A stretch of 64,000 bases of DNA from Patiria miniata (taxonomy: Eukaryota; Echinodermata; Asteroidea; Valvatida; Asterinidae), in contig NW_024037063.1 of assembly GCF_015706575.1 (NCBI RefSeq), positions 19,778,927 to 19,842,926 of the forward strand, in the 5' to 3' direction. Below the pieces are notes generated by a model. It was not told where the DNA came from. It did no database searches and was given only the letters and a program-made list of their open reading frames with translations. Made by a program: the position numbers and the translations under genes. This document shows positions 59,150-64,000 of this stretch, piece after piece. Numbering within the stretch: position 1 is the stretch's first letter; each line of letters begins with the position of its first letter.

Positions 59150-59454
59150 TAGTTCTGTTCGCCACGATAACTGCAATGCAGTTAAGAGTCAATCCTTTTT
59201 AGCTGACTGGATGTGTCCTTAAAGGCAAATAGCAACATTAGCTTTACAAGCAATTTGTTCGTCTCTCCAACACCAATACTGAAAATCTAAAGAATGTTAA
59301 AAAGATGTATAGCTGTTAAATTATCAGCTGTGTATATTACACTTTTTGAGAAAACATTGATAAAAAAGCACTTTCACAACTTTTCGATCATGAAACACAA
59401 TTTACTCCATGCAGAAGCTCTCTTTATTCAATAACACATCAGTTACCGTAATTT

Positions 59455-59756
59455 CAGCCGGCAGCAATTCCTGGTTTTTATTTCTCATCATCAATTCCCA
59501 TATTTGTTTGTAAGAGAATCGACTGTAAATGATTTGATATAACTTTTGTGGCCCTTTTTATAGCTTTCGTAGTGTAAATGGAACTGGTTCAGTGCATTTT
59601 GACTAGAATTTGGAGGCCTAACAAAATTGCAACCGCTGTAGTTGGTGCGGCTTATACGCTGGTGCGGCTTTTACGTGGACTTCAAATCTTAATTTGCAGA
59701 TTTGTGCGTGCTGCGGCTTATGTACTCTGTGCAGCTTATATTCCGGAAATTACGGT
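59455..59756. mobile_element. MITE with ACCGTAATTTC ends
   Basis: Ends ACCGTAATTTC and GAAATTACGGT are perfect inverted repeats flanked by TTA/TA. The right half contains GGTGCGGCTTATACG and GTGCTGCGGCTTATG, the 'gcggcttata' motif common in animal repeats with this tip. It lies 230 bases before the exon at 59986. Confidence 0.65.
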
Positions 59757-59985
59757 AATTGCCTGATCATTGGAAATCCCCTACATTTTTTGGATTTCTT
59801 CTAAATAAATGCAAGCCAGACAGAATATCAGTACAATTTTTAATCCACATAAACTTTTATTTTTGAAATGCTAGATGTACATACAAGTTTATGGTATAAA
59901 TGCAAATGATCCTAACATTACTAAACGTTCTTCACATGAGGGCGTACTAAGGCAGACAATCCTTACTTTGTCTTTGTAATTCCAG

Positions 59986-60114
59986 GGGTTTCAGGACCGC
60001 ATAAACTTGAGATGCAAGGAGCCTGCATTACTTGGCCCAGCTAGAGCTGACACTGAAGAGGAGTTACACAACATGCTGCTGTTGTGTGTGCCGGAACTTA
60101 TCAGCGTTGAACAG
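59986..60114 (+). CDS. internal exon of the unknown plus-strand gene
   Basis: 129 bases, exactly 43 codons, phase 0 at both ends, between acceptor TTTGTAATTCCAG and donor GAACAG/GTAAAA. It reads GFQDRINLRCKEPALLGPAR, ADTEEELHNMLLLCVPEL and ISVEQ. The TEEELHNMLLLCVPELISVE stretch would form an amphipathic helix. Phase is compatible with exons on both sides, supporting one transcript. Function not recognised. Confidence 0.65.
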
Positions 60115-60354
60115 GTAAAAGGAATTCCATCACAGAGTAACACCTCACCTCTGTTTACCTACATTTGCATAGTAGCGGGCAAGCACACAAACCTTGCTTG
60201 AAAAAGTGCCCAAACCATACCCTCCCCGCCCACTGCATGTCACTTATAAGGCCCTGTAACACAAAGGCTTGTCCTAGTTTTTTTTTAGGTACACGTAAAG
60301 TGCACATCGTCTGAATTTAATGCATACAATTTGTATCTCGCTTCTATTGTGGCA

Positions 60355-60485
60355 TGGGTGGCTTGTGCGTAAAGCGCTGGCCTCTAACCACTGTGGCCCT
60401 GGTTCGATTCCATGCTAAGGACCATATGTGAGAAGAGTTGTGTGTTGGTTGTCTCCTGTGCTACAAGGGTTTCTCCTCGCCCTCC
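60355..60485 (+). mobile_element. tRNA-derived SINE fragment
   Basis: GGGTGGCTTGTGCGTAAAGCGC (A-box region), CTGGTTCGATTCCATGC (B box), then GTTGGTTGTCTCCTGTGC and GGGTTTCTCCTCGCCCTCC. The layout resembles family C with a diverged body. Confidence 0.65.
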
Positions 60486-60768
60486 AATTTTTCTCCCTCC
60501 AGAAAAAAAACACTTTCAATCTCTGGTTGTGCTACGTGGTCATATATTAGTTGATGTGGCTTGCTGCCAAAGGCACCTTTACCAGCGGCTCGACTTCGTT
60601 TAGCCACGTCTTTCGCAGTTCAGCTTCTCAGCTGCGAGTTAGGACGATTAGCCTCCCAAAATCATTATTACCAAATTGGCGGACATCACTAAACTGCAAA
60701 AGAAAACTGTCAGCTCAAGCCGTTTATTGGAAAAATCACCCTTCAATCAACACTTCAAGCATGATATT

Positions 60769-61113
60769 TCGTCGCGTCAGTGCAACAAGGTCGTAACTCC
60801 ATTCTGCTACAAAGTCATATCTCGCATGAATACGCGCGAGATATGACTTTGACATTGACTTTGCGTGTACATCCGGGTACGACCTTTTGACATTCTAAAA
60901 CTCGCGTTTTGCGTTCATAACTCCATTCTGCAACAAAGTTGTATCTCACGCGAATACGCTCCATACAACAAGGTCGTATCTCGACGTCCATTGACTTTGC
61001 ATGTACATCCGGGTTTTTTTAAGCGAGATACGACCTTTTGACATACTAAAACTCACGTTTTGCATCATTCATGCCATTTTAGGAGATACGACCTTGTTGC
61101 ACTGACGCGACGA
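60769..61113. mobile_element. foldback element with CGTCGCGTCAGTGCAACAAGG ends
   Basis: Ends CGTCGCGTCAGTGC and GCACTGACGCGACG are perfect inverted repeats continuing into CAACAAGGTCGTA / TACGACCTTGTTG. ATTT flanks both sides as a possible 4-base target duplication. Internally the words ATCTCGC, GTACATCCGGGT and GACCTTTTGACAT recur in direct and inverted form. Confidence 0.75.
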
Positions 61114-61235
61114 TTTCTACTAAGTGCTACGACTGGTTCTACTCCTCTCGGTTCAACAGTCAGAACTACCTCGGGGACGAGTTCTCCGGCAACCAGAGCC
61201 AGCGCTGTGTAATTTCCCAACAAATGCAGCAGCCG

Positions 61236-61428
61236 ATTTCAGGAAACCTAATACGCAGTGACGCAAAGCTGCTTGCGCTACAATTTATTGCGTAAGTTGA
61301 GCAACATTTCATGCTGCGCAACATTTCACGAAATTGTGCGTTGCGCAAGTCTGTGACTTGCGCAATAAATTATGGCGTAACTTGCCCAATCATTTCAGGT
61401 GGCGTAAGTTGTGGCGTAGCGACTGAAA
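61236..61428. repeat. inverted-repeat cluster of TTGCGCAA/GCGTAAGTT words
   Basis: Words such as ACAATTTATTGCGTAAGTTG and TGCGCAATAAATTATGGCG pair with each other around a centre near 61315. No target duplication found; style resembles the 56316 and 60769 elements. Confidence 0.5.
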
Positions 61429-62929
61429 ATGACATAATTTACCAGCAAATCGGGACTGTCGTGGAGCCTGTTATTGCACAAGTTGATACAAGACACTTAC
61501 ATACATGTACAACTTTTTGTTTGAAGTAAATGAATTTCTATGTCACTCGTAACATAATTTTTAGAGTTGCCAAACAATTCTGAAGAAAGTCGGACAAAAT
61601 TGTTTTTTAAAATGGCGGGCTGAGGTGATCCAACGGCTGTTTTATGAAAGAACAAATTCACACAAAAAAAGCTGTCGTGAATGCTGTTTTTATCCTCGTC
61701 CAAGATGTTTAAATTATTTAAAATGTTGCGCACTATGCCAAGTTTCCAGTCAGTTGCCGTAGCTGCTCTATTTTCTCGTCCAGACAACTGAAAGCAACGT
61801 GAGGCCAGCGAACGATGGGCTTCAGAAAATTCGCAATTTTCATGGCAAACCACAAGCGATCCAAACAAACAAAGCTGTCTCAGGTAGTTAAAGACCTACT
61901 AAATACATCTATTGAGATATTTTTTCTCAAAAAAATGATTTCGATGAATTTTGTCGATATTATTTCACAGACAAATCGACTAAAAATTATGTCATGAAAT
62001 TTCCGGGTTTTTTTCCGGGTCTCCCAAATGTTAATGTACTCAAAGGAAAGAATGAACCTTCATCTACAAAACATCTTGTAAACGTGATATCGTTAATATC
62101 TTAAGAATTCGATGTACACCTAATGTTTCCAACAACTCCATTTTTCACAACGCGAAAAGATCGTTGCCATTGCATGCATCGTAAAAGCATAGAGCAAGGA
62201 ACGCAAACATGGTATGACCTTGTGACCTCATACATGTACACGCCGCCCACCACTGATTGGTCGAGCTTGAGATGGCCTGCTTAATATTCATAAGTCATTC
62301 ACTGCACGTTCGCATGTGCTGTTCAGGCCGTTGGCCTACTTAGGTTTGTTAACACGCGTACATGTGATTGGAAATCATGAAATCTCGCAAAAGTCTTCAT
62401 TTTTCAACAGGCAATTTGGACCAAACATTAGAAGTCTCCTGCACATGTTTCACATGAAAATGAAGCGTATACTTTCCTCTATCTACTGAACCTTGCCGTT
62501 TCTTTCGGCCTTTTTAAAGAATCAAATGTGCACCTAAAATCCTCGCTTTTGTTGATAAAAAATATGATTTTGTTTGACAGGCTGTAACAACACTTCATAT
62601 TTGTCAAAAACAGTTATTTTTGGTATCAAAATAAAGCACACGATTTCAACAGTTCACTTATTTAGCCATCTTGGCCAAACAGTGCATGTATCCAGGCACT
62701 TTTCGTGTTTTTCTGTAGTCTTGAATAAATCTCGTAAAACCTCGTGTATGCTTTTGGGTCATGCGTGCTTGACCTCGGGACAAGAAACTGAGGTCAAACA
62801 GGGCTGTTTGCGTGTGACACAGCCACTGACTGGGCCCTTCCAGTGTCTATCACGACCTATGCAGTCCCCCACAAGTCCCCAACACGAGCTCTCCATTCAG
62901 AGCAGTTGCTGTCAAGTACTTGTCGAGTA
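61429..62929. other. intron of the unknown plus-strand gene, nothing recognised
   Basis: Open frames of 118-123 codons on either strand (minus 61868-61497, plus 62574-62930) lack motifs and splice-site support. No repeat array visible. Confidence 0.4.
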
Positions 62930-63425
62930 GTGATGTGCATCGGGTCGAGTGAATGAGACTAAACCGACCCGAGACATTTATTTTATAAGCCGATCCGACC
63001 CGACCACAATTCAAAGAAAACCGACCTGAACCGACCGAAACCGAACCGCGACCCAAAAAAACCTGAATATCTGGCTTCAACAATGTGTCCGCTTTTTACG
63101 CCTGAACTGACCCGCATTTCTTTAAAAATGTCGGCTTTCATTGACTGAATCATGCTGTGCGGCACTCACATGACATATACCGGTTACATGTACCGATCGA
63201 GACAGAATGCAAATCTTTTTAGTAGCGCCGTGCGCAGTGACTCTGCACTAGATAGTGCACCATGTGAATTTCCATTCTGTTTCGGTTCATTTCGGTTTAT
63301 TTGGGTTTTTTTCCAAAGAGCTTAACTGACCCAAGCCGACCTGAAAATCGCAAATGCAAAACTGAAACCAACCCGACCCGACTAAAATGATGGACAAACC
63401 GACCCGACCCGAAGTCGTTCTTGTC
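62930..63425. repeat. degenerate AACCGACCCGACC tract
   Basis: Two blocks (62940-63070 and 63270-63415) of words such as ACCGACCCGA, GAACCGACCGAAACCG, ACCAACCCGACCCGAC, separated by ordinary sequence. It ends about 240 bases before the exon at 63658. Confidence 0.7.
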
Positions 63426-63657
63426 CAGTTTTGCCAATTTCTGTGGTCGTGACACCAGTAGGATGTTTGCGTCAGAACTCTTTTACGTCCGAGTCTTTGA
63501 AATCTGTTGGAACATGAGTTGGACACGCACTGCGCTGGTTCTCCTCCCTCCCTTACATTTAACAGTTTTAACCTGCTCTTGTATTGAGTGAATTTCATTA
63601 AGTTCAATCAAGTCACTGATTTGACATCTAACCGATGATTTGATATTTCCCCACCAG

Positions 63658-63845
63658 GTCCTTGAGAGCATAGGAGGCGTCATCTCAGCAGGATCTTCAT
63701 CTGTGAGAATGGGCTATTACCATTCCAGTCGGCCACACTTCACGAAACAGCCTATGGACTCCTGGTGGAAAAAACAACGGCGCAAGCTGCGTGAGAGATA
63801 CGCCATCTACTCAGAGCAACGTTACCTCGGATTCATCAACAAAAA
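63658..63845 (+). CDS. internal exon of the unknown plus-strand gene, continues beyond window
   Basis: 188 bases between acceptor GATATTTCCCCACCAG and donor AACAAAAA/GTAAGA, phase 0 in and phase 2 out. It reads VLESIGGVISAGSSSVRMGY, YHSSRPHFTKQPMDSWWKKQ, RRKLRERYAIYSEQRYLGF and INKK. The basic, aromatic stretch WWKKQRRKLRERYAIYSEQRY is the most distinctive part. Strong splice signals and coding composition make this the best supported of the four exons. The gene carries on past 64000. I could not assign a family. Confidence 0.72.
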
Positions 63846-64000
63846 GTAAGACAATTTTATTCTTTTACAGAAAGTCATTAGGCCAAACAAAAACGGTTCG
63901 GAAAACATGGTTCGAAAAAAATTTGGTCGATTGGTCGGCATGACATTTTATTTCATTTTTTTTTTCTTCTGGAGCCAGTCCATGTGAGGAATGCTGCATG

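Overview
The window looks like nuclear DNA of an invertebrate animal, most likely a marine deuterostome such as an echinoderm. Genes are split into short exons with GT/AG introns, most of the sequence is non-coding, and it is crowded with tRNA-derived SINEs, foldback and MITE-type DNA transposons and degenerate minisatellites. The taxon is an inference from the Wnt4-type protein and the repeat style; nothing in the window proves it. No operon, rRNA, functional tRNA, CRISPR array or other prokaryotic system is present.

The one gene I can name is a Wnt4 orthologue on the minus strand. Five exons lie at 34734-34608, 24605-24435, 24197-24094, 21421-21245 and 20609-20319 and join in frame (870 bases, 289 codons plus stop). 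The signal peptide and first part of the mature protein must come from one or more exons upstream (above 34.7 kb) that I could not find.

On the plus strand the right third holds exons of a second, unrecognised gene: a candidate first exon at 48700-48831 and compatible exons at 54137-54260, 59986-60114 and 63658-63845, running off the window. A lone plus-strand candidate exon at 38058-38187 belongs either to a third gene or to an upstream part of the same one.

Regions: 1-20 kb is non-coding with tandem repeats (0.33-0.6, 3.3-3.6, 7.5-7.8, 8.2-8.7, 11.4-11.6 kb), SINEs (5.7, 15.1-16.8 kb) and small DNA transposons. 20.3-34.7 kb is the Wnt4 gene with long introns. 35-48 kb is non-coding with a GACTTGTGAT minisatellite (36.5-37.9 kb) and scattered foldbacks. 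48.9-61.4 kb is very repeat-dense: a 929-bp foldback with a 9-bp target duplication, CCGACTCGCCCC minisatellites, TTAA-flanked elements, a telomere-like 120-bp tandem array, nested foldbacks and a decayed LINE, threaded between exons of the unknown gene. 62.9-63.4 kb is a degenerate CCGACCCGA tract.

The least expected structures are three copies of a 0.5-kb almost fully palindromic element, and the TTAA-element family, whose copies keep an internal hairpin at the same place although the hairpin sequence differs.
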